Shown here: one piece after another, positions 1 through 9,285 of the stretch | How the letters are laid out: each line of letters starts with the position of its first letter | Position numbering within the stretch: position 1 is the stretch's first letter | Assembly: GCA_013297875.1 (NCBI GenBank) | Contig: JAAFIW010000031.1 | Location: 1 to 46,344, forward strand | Direction of reading: 5' to 3' | DNA length: 46,344 bases | Source of the DNA: Comamonadaceae bacterium | Lineage (GTDB): Bacteria > Pseudomonadota > Gammaproteobacteria > Burkholderiales > Burkholderiaceae_C | Made by a program: the position numbers and the translations under genes | Notes under the pieces: model-generated | What the model was told of the DNA's origin: nothing | Databases searched by the model: none | The model's input: the letters and a program-made list of their open reading frames with translations, nothing else

Positions 1-1
1 G

Positions 2-3000
2 GGCGAGCAAAGCACCGCCACGGTGAACTTGACGATTGCTTCCGTGAACGACCTGCCGGTGGTGCAAGGCGAGACGGTGGCCGCCAATGAAGACGCGCAA
101 CTGACATTCGACCCGGCGCTGCTGCTGGCCAACGACAGCGACATCGACAGCCCGGGGCCGCTGGCCATCAGCGCCGTGAGCAATGCCCAGCACGGCACGG
201 TGAGCATTCAAACCATTGCCGGCAACCAGCGCATCGTCTTCACGCCCGAGGCCCATTACGCCGGGCAAGCCAGCTTCACCTACACCGTGCGCGACAGCGA
301 AGGCGGCACCGCCAACGGCACAGTGACCGTGAACCTGGCCGAGGTGAACGACCTGCCGATCGGGGTCAACGATGGCGCGACCACGCCCATTGCCTCCCCC
401 GAAGACACGGTGCTGCGCATCAACGCCAGCGCCTTGCTGGCCAACGACCTTGACCCGGACACCACCAACAGCAGCCGCAACCCGGCCCTGGCCAACGATG
501 TGCTGCGCATCACCGGCGTGGCGGCCCTGCCTGGCGGGCAGAGCCACGGCTCGGTGGCGCTGGGCATCGACCCGGCCACCGGTGAGCAGCAGGTGATCTT
601 CACGCCCGACGCCGATTACAACGGCCCGGCGGGGTTTAGCTACACGCTCAGCGATGGGCGTGGCGGCACCTCCAGCGCCCAGGTGGCTTTGACCATCACC
701 CCGGTCAACGATGCGCCGGTGACCACCGGCGAGTCCATTGCCAGCGACGAAGACGCGCTGCTGCTGATCGACCCGGCGGGGCTGCTGGTCAACGACTTTG
801 ACATTGACAACCCGCAAACTGACCTGCGCGTGAGCGCGGTGGGCCATGCCAGCCACGGCAGCGTGGTGTTGCGGCCCGACGGGCAAATTGCCTTCACGCC
901 CGAGACGGACTACGTGGGCACAGCCAGCTTTGAGTACACGGTGAGCGATGGCGCGGGGGGCTTGACCCGCGCCACGGCCACGGTGAACCTGGCCAATGTG
1001 AATGACGCACCGCGGCCGGTGACCGAGACGGTGAACGGCACGGAAGACACGGTGCTCACGATCACCCAGGCGGCTGTGCTGGGCAACGATGTGGACATTG
1101 ACAGCCCGAATGCCAACCTGCGGGTGACGGCTGTAGCGGCCATACCCGGGGCCACCCACGGCAGCGTGGTGCTCAATGGCGACGGCACGATCAGCTTCAC
1201 GCCAGATGCCAATTACAACGCCAGCATGGGCCTGGCGCAGTTTCAATACACGGTGGTCGATGGCGACGGCGGCACGGCCACCGGCACCAGCACGGTCAAC
1301 GTGGCCGCCGTCAACGACGCGCCGGTGGCCAACGCAGACACAGCCGCTGCCGTGGATGAAGACAGCATCGTGCGCTTGACCCAGGCGCAGTTGCTGGCCA
1401 ACGACACGGACATTGACAACGCCGCCGGCGATCTGCGCATTGCCAGCGTGGGCAATGCCCAGCATGGCAGCGTGGCGCTGGCCCCGGACGGGTCGGTGGT
1501 GTTCACGCCCGATGCCAATTACAACGGCCCGGCCAGCTTTACCTACACCTCCAGCGACGGCACCGGCACGCCCACCAGCCTGTCGGCCCCAACCACGGTC
1601 AGCTTGAACTTCACACCGGTCAACGACGCGCCCACGCTGGTGGGTGCCACCTTGGTGGCCAGCGAAGACACGGCCATGACGATTTCGACGCCGGGCTTTC
1701 TGGCCAACGACAGCGATGTGGACTCGCCGCAGGGCGACTTGCGCATCACGGCGGTGGGTGACGGCAATGGCCGGGCTGCGCATGGCACCGTGAGTATTGA
1801 TGCGGGTGGCCAGGTGCGCTACCTGGCGGATAAGAATTTCAATGGCACCGACACCTTCAGCTACACCGTGAGCGACGGTGCAGGCGGGGTGAGCACCGGC
1901 ACGGCCACGGTGCAGGTGGCCGCCGTCAACGACGCGCCGGTGGCCACCGCTGAGGTGCTGCCCACCCAGCTGGAAGACACCAACCTGGTGATCAGCGCGG
2001 CGGCGCTGCTGGCCAATGACAGCGATGTGGATGTGGCAACGAATGGGCAGGTGCTGCGGATTGGCAGCGTGAGCGCCACCGCCCAGACGCATGGCACGGT
2101 GTCGCTGGACGCCAGTGGCAACGTGCAGTTCAGCCCCACGCAAAACTACGCGGGGCCGGTGTCGTTCAGCTACACGGTGGTGGACGGGGCTGGCGGGTCG
2201 TCTACCAGCACGGCCAGCTTTGACGTGACCAACGTGAACGATGCGCCGGTGACCGCGCCAGACCTGTTTTATTACAAGAACCAGCCAAACATTGTTCTAT
2301 CGGCGGCCAGCCTGCTGGGCAACGACTATGACCCGGACACGCCGTATACCGGCGATGTGCTGACGATCACCGGTGTGGGCAGTGCAGTCAACGGCACAGT
2401 GTCGCTGGTGGGCGGGCAGGTGGTGTTCAACTCATTTGGCGGGGTGGGGCAGTTCAGCTACCAGGTGAGTGATGGCAAGGGTGGTGTGAGCACCGGCGTG
2501 GCGGCCATTGACACCACCAACCTCAATCCGATTGCAGCGGCAGACGTCGTGACGGTTCTGGAAGACACACCCACGGTGATTTCAGGTGCACTGCTGCTGG
2601 CCAATGATTCCGACCCCGACAACAACCCTGGTGATTTGCGGGTGTGGAGTGTTGAGGACGTGACGCACGGCAGCGCGGTGGTGGTGGGCGGCAACGTGGT
2701 GTTCACGCCCGAGGCCAATTACAACGGGCCTGCGCAGTTCAAGTACTACGTTGCCGACGGCGACGGCGGTTATGCCTGGGCCATCAACACGGTGAACATC
2801 ACGGCGGTGAATGACGCGCCAACCGTGGATGGTGAAAACATCGGGCTGCAGGAAGACGAGATCGTGAGTATCGATACCAGCCTGCTGCTGGTCAACGACA
2901 GTGATATTGACAGCCCCCAGGCCAATCTGTTTGTTGATTCGGTGGGGGTGGTGAGGAATGGCACGGTCGCAGAATTCACAGTTGTGGGCAAGATTCTGAA

Positions 3001-5509
3001 CGTTATCTTTGTGCCAACCCCAAACTACTACGGCACCGACGCGGGGTTTGACTATGTGGTCAACGATGGCCAGGGTGGCCGCAGCCAGGCCAGAGTCAAC
3101 ATCAGCTATGCAGCAGTCAATGACGCGCCGGTGGTCAACAGCGAGTCGCTGAACGTGGCTTTTGATGTGTCTGATGTGACCATTTCCCTGGCGGCCTTGC
3201 TGGCCAACGACACCGATGCCGAAACACCGACTTTGCTTGCCATCAATGGTGTGGCCAGTGGCACGGGCGGTACGGCCACGATTCAAGGCTCGGACGTGGT
3301 GTTCACCCGCCAGATCGGTTTTGTGGGTGCAGCTTCGTTCCTGTACTCGGTGGTGGATCCGCAGGGTGCCTCTACCGTGGGCAGCATGACGTTGAATTTT
3401 GCGGCACCGCCCAGCGTGCCACCCGTGGTGATTGATCTGGCGGGCGATGGCACGCGCTTGCTGGCCGCCTCTGATTCCCATGTGCTGGTTGATCTGCATG
3501 GCGATGGCCGCCGGCAAAGGCTGGGTTGGGCCGATGCGGGTGATGCGGTGCTGGTGCTGGATGCCAACCGCGATGGGCAGGTGAGCATTCCCGACGAGGT
3601 GAGCTTTACCCGCTTTGTGCCGGGTGCAAAGACCGATCTGGAAGGCCTGGTGGCGTTTGACACCAACCGCGACGGAAAAATCAGCGCGGCCGATGCGCAA
3701 TGGGCCGACTTTGGGCTGCTGCAAGACAAAAACGGCAACGGCGTGCAAGACGCCGGTGAGTTCACCGCGATTGCCGACACGCCCGTGCTGTCGATCAGCC
3801 TGCAGCGCACCGGCACGCCCACGGTCAGCAATGGCAACATTATTTATGGCACGTCGGATGTGCAACTGAAAGACGGCACCACGGTGCAGGCCAGCGATGC
3901 GCGATTTGTAGCGGTTGCTGAGGCACCCGCACCGAGGCTGGTGGTCTCGGCTGCTGACCTGGTGACAGTTGTCAGCACGGCCTCACCCGCGACGCATGCT
4001 GCAGCGCCTACACCGGTGGTGGTCACCGCCTCGGGCTTGCACGCCTTTGCTTCCGTTGCCACCACCTCTGCTCACGCGCCCTCGCCGGTAACGGTGGCCC
4101 ACGGTGCCGCGGCACCGGTGCCGCACGTGACGACTACACCGGCACCGCAGGTGACGACTACACCGGCACCGCAGGTGACGACTACACCGGCACCGCCGGT
4201 GACGACTACAGCACCCGCGCCGCATGCGTCGGCGGCTCCTGCGTCGCATATTCTGACCACGCCTGTGCCCCTGACGCTGAGTCCTGCGCACGCAGCCCCA
4301 TCCGGTGGTTCGCCCGCGCCGACGCCTTTCGTGCCTACGCCGGTTGCTGCGGCAACGGCGGTTTCAGCACCCGCACCCGCGCCCGTGTCAGCGCCAGTGG
4401 CAACTGTGCCTGCGCCTGCACCGCCCGCACCGCCACACGCCGCAGCCGCACCAGCCCCGCACCTGAGCATGACCACGAGCCCGGCCGCACCGCCCGAGCG
4501 CGCCCCCGTTGCGATGGCACCAACGGTAGAACCGGTGCCCCCAGTTGGCGCGCGGGCTGCAGCCGACACGCACGGGGTGAGCACGCCTGTGGTACCCAGC
4601 CCTACACCGGCCCCGGCGGCTGCATCCAGCGCATCCGTTTCGGTCGCCGCAAGCGGTTCTGTCGGCAATGGCCCAGGGCCCGCTGCACCTATGGCACCAC
4701 ATACCGTACCCGCAGCCCCGCTGCCAGCCCCTGCAACGACCCCTGCAACGACCCCTGCAACGACCCCTGCACCGACCGCTGCACCGACCGCTGCACCGAC
4801 CGCTGCACCGACCCCTGTACAAACCCCTGCGCCTGCGCATGCAGTGCCCGAGTCGCCCGCAGCCGGGGTGTCAGCAGCACCTGGTAGCGCCGACCACAAG
4901 TCCGGCCCGGCGGTGGCATCAGGCGAAACCACACCGGTGACGGCAACGGTGATGGCACCGGGCACCGGGGTGCCTGACGTGGCGGCTGATCGGGTGGCCA
5001 GCCCGACGCCTGGCGTGCAGGCAACTGTGCACGCTCCTTCGGCACATCCGGCGGCGCACGACGCGCACGACGCGGTGACAAGCCCGGCGGGAACGGGCGC
5101 ACCAGCCACAGGCACTTCACCCGTGGCAGCAGCACCCGCCTCCAGCCCTCAGCCGGCAGGTGACACGCTGCCTTCTGACGTGGCGTCACCCGCACATTCG
5201 TCCGCGCATTCATCGGCTATGGCCTCACCCGCTGCACCAGCGGTCACGGCCGTAGTTGCCCCGCCACCAGCCCCCGCGCACGCGAGCGACGCGGAGGTCG
5301 CGCAGATGGCCTTGGTGCTGAACAGCTGGTCGAACGCTGCCAGCCCGCCTGGCAGCTCGCCACCGCTGGCCTTCGTGCCGGCTTCGCAAGGCGCGATGGA
5401 GGTGGTCATGAGCCCCGAAGCGACACAGGTGGACGCGGCCAATTCGCCTGCGTCCACGCCGGCTTTCGTCAGTGCGCCGCCACCACCGGCATTGGCGGTG
5501 GGTGGATGA
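2..5509 (+). CDS. Giant tandem cadherin-like repeat protein, T1SS substrate candidate (5' end outside window)
   Basis: The reading frame is open from the window edge, so the true start lies upstream; the GTG at 23 is only the first internal candidate. About eleven repeats of roughly 100 residues follow, each opening with VNDAP or VNDLP and carrying LLANDSDID and FTPxxxYxGxxSFxYTVxDG motifs, typical of bacterial cadherin-like (tandem-95) repeats. Next comes a region (codons about 1135-1290 from base 23) with calcium-type loops DANRDGQVS, DTNRDGKIS and DKNGNGVQD, as in other giant type I secreted proteins. The last 500 or so residues are Pro/Ala/Thr/Ser-rich with short tandem repeats and almost no lysine. 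No GGxGxD RTX nonapeptides are seen. The exporter genes lie directly downstream, so a secreted or surface adhesin is inferred. Ligand and target are unknown. Confidence 0.85.
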   Translation, partial: GEQSTATVNLTIASVNDLPVVQGETVAANEDAQLTFDPALLLANDSDIDSPGPLAISAVSNAQHGTVSIQTIAGNQRIVFTPEAHYAGQASFTYTVRDSEGGTANGTVTVNLAEVNDLPIGVNDGATTPIASPEDTVLRINASALLANDLDPDTTNSSRNPALANDVLRITGVAALPGGQSHGSVALGIDPATGEQQVIFTPDADYNGPAGFSYTLSDGRGGTSSAQVALTITPVNDAPVTTGESIASDEDALLLIDPAGLLVNDFDIDNPQTDLRVSAVGHASHGSVVLRPDGQIAFTPETDYVGTASFEYTVSDGAGGLTRATATVNLANVNDAPRPVTETVNGTEDTVLTITQAAVLGNDVDIDSPNANLRVTAVAAIPGATHGSVVLNGDGTISFTPDANYNASMGLAQFQYTVVDGDGGTATGTSTVNVAAVNDAPVANADTAAAVDEDSIVRLTQAQLLANDTDIDNAAGDLRIASVGNAQHGSVALAPDGSVVFTPDANYNGPASFTYTSSDGTGTPTSLSAPTTVSLNFTPVNDAPTLVGATLVASEDTAMTISTPGFLANDSDVDSPQGDLRITAVGDGNGRAAHGTVSIDAGGQVRYLADKNFNGTDTFSYTVSDGAGGVSTGTATVQVAAVNDAPVATAEVLPTQLEDTNLVISAAALLANDSDVDVATNGQVLRIGSVSATAQTHGTVSLDASGNVQFSPTQNYAGPVSFSYTVVDGAGGSSTSTASFDVTNVNDAPVTAPDLFYYKNQPNIVLSAASLLGNDYDPDTPYTGDVLTITGVGSAVNGTVSLVGGQVVFNSFGGVGQFSYQVSDGKGGVSTGVAAIDTTNLNPIAAADVVTVLEDTPTVISGALLLANDSDPDNNPGDLRVWSVEDVTHGSAVVVGGNVVFTPEANYNGPAQFKYYVADGDGGYAWAINTVNITAVNDAPTVDGENIGLQEDEIVSIDTSLLLVNDSDIDSPQANLFVDSVGVVRNGTVAEFTVVGKILNVIFVPTPNYYGTDAGFDYVVNDGQGGRSQARVNISYAAVNDAPVVNSESLNVAFDVSDVTISLAALLANDTDAETPTLLAINGVASGTGGTATIQGSDVVFTRQIGFVGAASFLYSVVDPQGASTVGSMTLNFAAPPSVPPVVIDLAGDGTRLLAASDSHVLVDLHGDGRRQRLGWADAGDAVLVLDANRDGQVSIPDEVSFTRFVPGAKTDLEGLVAFDTNRDGKISAADAQWADFGLLQDKNGNGVQDAGEFTAIADTPVLSISLQRTGTPTVSNGNIIYGTSDVQLKDGTTVQASDARFVAVAEAPAPRLVVSAADLVTVVSTASPATHAAAPTPVVVTASGLHAFASVATTSAHAPSPVTVAHGAAAPVPHVTTTPAPQVTTTPAPQVTTTPAPPVTTTAPAPHASAAPASHILTTPVPLTLSPAHAAPSGGSPAPTPFVPTPVAAATAVSAPAPAPVSAPVATVPAPAPPAPPHAAAAPAPHLSMTTSPAAPPERAPVAMAPTVEPVPPVGARAAADTHGVSTPVVPSPTPAPAAASSASVSVAASGSVGNGPGPAAPMAPHTVPAAPLPAPATTPATTPATTPAPTAAPTAAPTAAPTPVQTPAPAHAVPESPAAGVSAAPGSADHKSGPAVASGETTPVTATVMAPGTGVPDVAADRVASPTPGVQATVHAPSAHPAAHDAHDAVTSPAGTGAPATGTSPVAAAPASSPQPAGDTLPSDVASPAHSSAHSSAMASPAAPAVTAVVAPPPAPAHASDAEVAQMALVLNSWSNAASPPGSSPPLAFVPASQGAMEVVMSPEATQVDAANSPASTPAFVSAPPPPALAVGG
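4129..4209 (+). repeat. 24-bp in-frame tandem repeat in the giant gene
   Basis: About three and a half copies of a 24-bp unit beginning GTGACGACTACACCGGCACC encode VTTTPAPQ repeats in the low-complexity tail. The copies are nearly identical at the DNA level, which suggests recent slippage. Because the unit is a multiple of three, gain or loss of copies would change tail length without shifting the frame. Confidence 0.85.
4731..4825 (+). repeat. 12-bp in-frame tandem repeat in the giant gene
   Basis: Seven or eight consecutive 12-bp units of the type CCCTGCAACGAC, grading into CGCTGCACCGAC, encode TPAT, TPAP and TAAP repeats. The units are multiples of three and would tolerate copy-number change in frame. 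Confidence 0.85.
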
Positions 5510-5534
5510 CCTTGGTTTTTCTGATGCGTTACAT

Positions 5535-5688
5535 GCCCCAGACCGTCATTCCCCGAACCGTCATTCCCGCGCATGCGGGAATCCAGGCGCGAGGGCTGCG
5601 AGATCAACGGGTTTTGCGGTTCTCAGGGATGGATTCCCGCCCCCGATCAGGTCGAGGGCAGGCTCTGCGCGGCAATGACGGAATTGAG
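5535..5688. repeat. GTCATTCC-type intergenic inverted-repeat element, copy 1
   Basis: The outer arms are CGTCATTCCCGCGCATGCGG at about 5551-5570 and the complementary GATTCCCGCC...GCAATGACGG at about 5632-5681. The inner text CCAGGCGCGAGG is shared with the elements near 14659 and 35500. It fills the gap between the giant gene and the exporter and may form a stem-loop in the transcript. No U-tract terminator was seen. Confidence 0.7.
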
Positions 5689-5788
5689 TTGTTCACGTAA
5701 GTCCGATTTATGCCTGATTGACTTACCGAATCAGCTTGGTTTTCAGATTTCATTTTTCTCAATTCAAAAAGGGTGCAGCGTGGACGAT

Positions 5789-7981
5789 ATGGATAAAAAA
5801 GCCCAAACAGGGCCATCGCAGGGGGCAGGTTCGAACCCTGCGCACAGCGTGCAACAGGCTTTGGATCTGCTGCGTGTGTATGCGCAACTACAGGGCCTGA
5901 CGGTAGACGCAGGGCAGCTGGCACACCAGTTTGCCGATGCGTCACAAGCCTGGACCGAGGCTCGTGCCTTGATGGCGCTTCAAACGCTGGGCTTTGAGGC
6001 CAAGCGGCAGACGGGCAACGTGTCGGCCTTGGGTAAGGCGGCGCTGCCGGTGCTGGCCTTTACCCGGGGCGGTGACATGCTGGTGGTGGGGCAGGTCAGC
6101 GCTGACACGGTGGTGTTTCAGCGCGCCGGCGCCAAAACCCCCGAGACCCTGACCCCTGCTGCCTTTGCCGAGCTGTGGGCAGGCCAGTGGATTGGGGCGC
6201 GGCGGGTGCAATCGACGGCAGCGCAGCTGGATGGTCCGCAGCCTGGGCGGTTTGGTGTGTCGTGGTTTATGGATGCGCTGAAAAAATACAAAGGCGTGAT
6301 GGCAGAGGTGTTGCTGGCATCGTTTTTTGTGCAAATTCTGGCGCTGGTCACGCCGCTGATGTTTCAGGTGGTGATTGACAAGGTGCTGGTGCACCGCACG
6401 CTGACCACGCTGGATGTGTTGGTGATTGCGCTCGTCGGGGTGAGCATTTTTGAGGTGGTGCTGGGTGCCATGCGCCACTACCTGTTCAGCCACACCACCA
6501 ACCGCGTGGATGTGGAACTGGGCTCGCGCCTGTTCAGGCATTTGATGCACCTGCCGCTGAACTACTTTGAAAGCCGCCGCAGTGGCGACACCGTGGCCCG
6601 CGTGCGTGAGCTGGAAAATGCGCGCTCTTTTCTTACGGGGCAGGCACTGTCCAGCTGGCTGGATTTGCTGTTTGCCGGGGTCTTTTTGGCGGTGATGTTT
6701 TATTACAGCGCCACGCTGACTTTTATTGTGCTGGCCTCGCTGCCGGTGTTTTTCCTGGCCTCATGGTTGATGACGCCGCTTTTGCGTAGCAAGCTGGAAG
6801 ACAAGTTTGTGCTGGGCGCTGAAAACCAGGCTTTTCTGGTGGAATCGGTGACGGCGATGGAAACCCTTAAAAGCCATGCGGTGGAGCCGCAATGGCAACG
6901 CGAATGGGATCGCCGTTTGGCCGACTATGTGCAATCGGCTTTTGAAGCGGGGCATCTGGCCAACGCCACCAACCAGTTCATCTCTCTGGCCAGCAAGCTG
7001 CTGACCGTGGTGCTGTTGTGGGTGGGCGCCAAGCTGGTGATCGACGGTCAATTGACGGTGGGTGGCCTGATTGCCTTCAACATGCTCAGCGGGCGGGTGA
7101 ACGCGCCTATTTTGAAACTGGCTTCGCTGTGGCAGGACTTTGCACAAATGAAGGTCAGCATTGCACGGCTGGGCGACATCATGAATGCGCAACCGGAGCC
7201 GGCCTTTCAGCCTGGCCGCGTGACACCGCCCGCCATGCAGGGCCAGATCCGCTTTGACCAGGTGAGCTTTCGGTATGCCCCCAAAACCCCCGAGGTGCTG
7301 AAAAACCTGAGCTTCACGGCGCAGCCAGGCGAGATCATTGGGGTGGTGGGGGTGTCGGGTGCTGGCAAAACCACGCTGATGCGCCTGATTCAACGCCTGT
7401 ACACACCCGAACAGGGCCGCGTGCTGGTTGATGGCATGGATTTGGCGCTGGTCGACACCTCGTGGCTGCGGCGACAGATCGGGGTGGTGGGCCAGGACAC
7501 GGTGCTGTTTAACCGAACCGTGTACGAGAACATTGCCTTTGGGAATGCCGATCTGAGCATGGAAGACGTGACCCGCAGTGCTGTGCTGGCGGGTGCACAT
7601 GAATTCATTTTGCAGATGCCGCTGGGCTACGACACGGTGATTGGTGAGCGCGGCAGCAAGCTGTCGGGCGGGCAGCGTGCACGCATTGCGATTGCCCGGG
7701 CCCTGGCGGTGAACCCCAAGCTGCTGCTGTTGGATGAGGCCACTGCCGCGCTGGACTATGAAAGTGAACGCGCGATTCATGACCACATGGCCGAGATATG
7801 CGCAGGCCGCACGGTCTTCATCGTGGCGCATCGCCTGCCCACCTTGCGGCTGGCTGATCGAATATTGGTGCTGGACGGTGGCTCACTCGTGGAATCGGGC
7901 TCGCATGCCGAGTTGATTCAACGCGGGGGGCGCTACGCATCCCTTTATCAAGCACACCGTGTGCTGGAGACCACACCATGA
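5789..7981 (+). CDS. Type I secretion ABC transporter with degenerate C39-like domain (HlyB/LapB type)
   Basis: This is the inner-membrane ATPase/permease of a type I secretion system. The 730-residue product has an N-terminal C39-like region (about 20-145) without an obvious catalytic Cys, as in HlyB-type exporters of leaderless substrates, a six-helix membrane domain (about 170-440) and a nucleotide-binding domain. Walker A is GVSGAGKTT (about 519-527), the signature is LSGGQ (about 626) and Walker B is LLLLDEAT (about 645). ATG 5789 is chosen because residues upstream of it come from the intergenic repeat; GTG 5780 is an in-frame alternative. Its stop overlaps the adaptor start by ATGA. 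The giant repeat protein just upstream is the likely cargo, by inference. Confidence 0.93.
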   Translation: MDKKAQTGPSQGAGSNPAHSVQQALDLLRVYAQLQGLTVDAGQLAHQFADASQAWTEARALMALQTLGFEAKRQTGNVSALGKAALPVLAFTRGGDMLVVGQVSADTVVFQRAGAKTPETLTPAAFAELWAGQWIGARRVQSTAAQLDGPQPGRFGVSWFMDALKKYKGVMAEVLLASFFVQILALVTPLMFQVVIDKVLVHRTLTTLDVLVIALVGVSIFEVVLGAMRHYLFSHTTNRVDVELGSRLFRHLMHLPLNYFESRRSGDTVARVRELENARSFLTGQALSSWLDLLFAGVFLAVMFYYSATLTFIVLASLPVFFLASWLMTPLLRSKLEDKFVLGAENQAFLVESVTAMETLKSHAVEPQWQREWDRRLADYVQSAFEAGHLANATNQFISLASKLLTVVLLWVGAKLVIDGQLTVGGLIAFNMLSGRVNAPILKLASLWQDFAQMKVSIARLGDIMNAQPEPAFQPGRVTPPAMQGQIRFDQVSFRYAPKTPEVLKNLSFTAQPGEIIGVVGVSGAGKTTLMRLIQRLYTPEQGRVLVDGMDLALVDTSWLRRQIGVVGQDTVLFNRTVYENIAFGNADLSMEDVTRSAVLAGAHEFILQMPLGYDTVIGERGSKLSGGQRARIAIARALAVNPKLLLLDEATAALDYESERAIHDHMAEICAGRTVFIVAHRLPTLRLADRILVLDGGSLVESGSHAELIQRGGRYASLYQAHRVLETTP

Positions 7982-9285
7982 AACCGAACCCATTCAGCAC
8001 AGAGGCCATTGCCTTGCAACAGCGTCCTCCGGCCCTGCTGGCACGCATGGTGTCGCTGTGCATTTGTGTGATCGCTGCCCTGACGGTGGCCTACACCTGT
8101 TTTGCGTCAGTCGATGTGGTCGTCACGGCGCAAGGTCGGGTGATTCCCTCGGGAAAAAGCAAAGTCATCCAGCCGCTTGAAGCGGGTGTGGTGCGCGCCA
8201 TTTTGGTCAAAGACGGGCAGAAGGTGAAAGCGGGTGAGGTGCTGGTGGAACTGGACACCACCAACACCGGGGCTGATCGTGACCGCCTGCAGCGCGAATT
8301 TTGGGAGGCTGAGGCCGATGTGGCGCGTATCGCGGCCATGACGGCCGGGCGCGACAGCCTGGTGCTGGACAAACAGATTCCCAAAGAGGTGTCGGTGAAC
8401 CAGCAGTCGATGTTGGCCAGCCGCCTGGGTGAGCACCGCTCCAAGGTGGCTTCGTTGCAATCAGATGTGGTGCGTCGGCAGGCCGATGCCAATGTCATCG
8501 CATCGACCATTTCGCAACTGCGCCAGAGCCTGCCGCTGGTGAAGCAGAAACTGGCGATGCGCGAAGACCTGGCGCGCAGCGGACACATCGCGGAGGCAGG
8601 TTTGATCGACGTGCGACTGGAGGTGATCAACAGCGAAAAGGAGCTGGCGATCCAGACCAACCGGCTCAAGGAGTCAGAAGCGTCGTTGAACTCGGCCAGC
8701 CTGCAGATTCGGCAGACCCAGGCGGAATTTCTCGCCAGGGCACAAGGGGAATTGATGGAGGCTACCAAGAAGCGGGAAGCGGCCAGCCAGGAGCTGATCA
8801 AGGCCAGTCAGCGCCGGGAGCTGCAAACCCTGAAAAGCCCGATTGACGGCGTGGTGCAGCAACTCACGGTCGCCACCCTGGGCGGCGTGGTGACGCAGGC
8901 GCAGGCCTTGATGACCGTGGTACCCGAGAACACCGCGCTGGAGGTGGAGGCGCAGGTGCAAAACCGTGACATCGGCCACATCAAGCTGGGGCAACGGGTC
9001 ATCAACAAGGTGGAAACCTTTGATTTCACCCGCTATGGCTACATCGAAGGCTCGGTGCTGTGGGTGGGAACCGACGCCATGTCAGACCCGCGAATGGGCC
9101 TGGTGTACCCGGTCCGCATCAAGCTCAACGCCAGCGAAACCCCCAGCACGGTCAACGGGCGCAAAGGCGTGGTGACGGCGGGTATGAACATCACGGCGGA
9201 CGTGCGCACGGAAGAGCGTCGTTTGATTGAGTACTTTCTGGCACCGATGCTGCGTTACAAGCAGGAGGCCCTGCGTGAACGCTAA
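7978..9285 (+). CDS. HlyD-family type I secretion periplasmic adaptor
   Basis: This membrane fusion protein links the ABC exporter to the outer membrane channel. The 435-residue product has one N-terminal membrane helix (about 25-45) and then a lipoyl-like half with VIQPLEAGVVRAILVKDGQ. Long heptad-rich coiled coils (about 90-285) follow, then the second lipoyl half around LKSPIDGVVQQL and a beta-barrel/C-terminal region. Its ATG overlaps the exporter stop by 4 bases, and its stop overlaps the TolC start by 11 bases, so translational coupling is likely. Length and layout match HlyD/LapC proteins. Confidence 0.93.
   Translation: MKPNPFSTEAIALQQRPPALLARMVSLCICVIAALTVAYTCFASVDVVVTAQGRVIPSGKSKVIQPLEAGVVRAILVKDGQKVKAGEVLVELDTTNTGADRDRLQREFWEAEADVARIAAMTAGRDSLVLDKQIPKEVSVNQQSMLASRLGEHRSKVASLQSDVVRRQADANVIASTISQLRQSLPLVKQKLAMREDLARSGHIAEAGLIDVRLEVINSEKELAIQTNRLKESEASLNSASLQIRQTQAEFLARAQGELMEATKKREAASQELIKASQRRELQTLKSPIDGVVQQLTVATLGGVVTQAQALMTVVPENTALEVEAQVQNRDIGHIKLGQRVINKVETFDFTRYGYIEGSVLWVGTDAMSDPRMGLVYPVRIKLNASETPSTVNGRKGVVTAGMNITADVRTEERRLIEYFLAPMLRYKQEALRER

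Noticed and set aside
2582-5213. Several long - strand frames (up to 427 codons) opposite the giant repeat gene
   Set aside because: They follow the repeat periodicity of the + strand gene, have His/Arg- or Gly/Ala-biased composition and no domain. High GC coding DNA commonly gives such shadows.
3900-5509. Frameshift as the cause of the Pro/Ala-rich tail of the giant protein
   Set aside because: In-frame short tandem repeats encode regular VTTTPAPQ and TPAT units in this frame, and other frames give less regular sequences, so the tail seems genuine.
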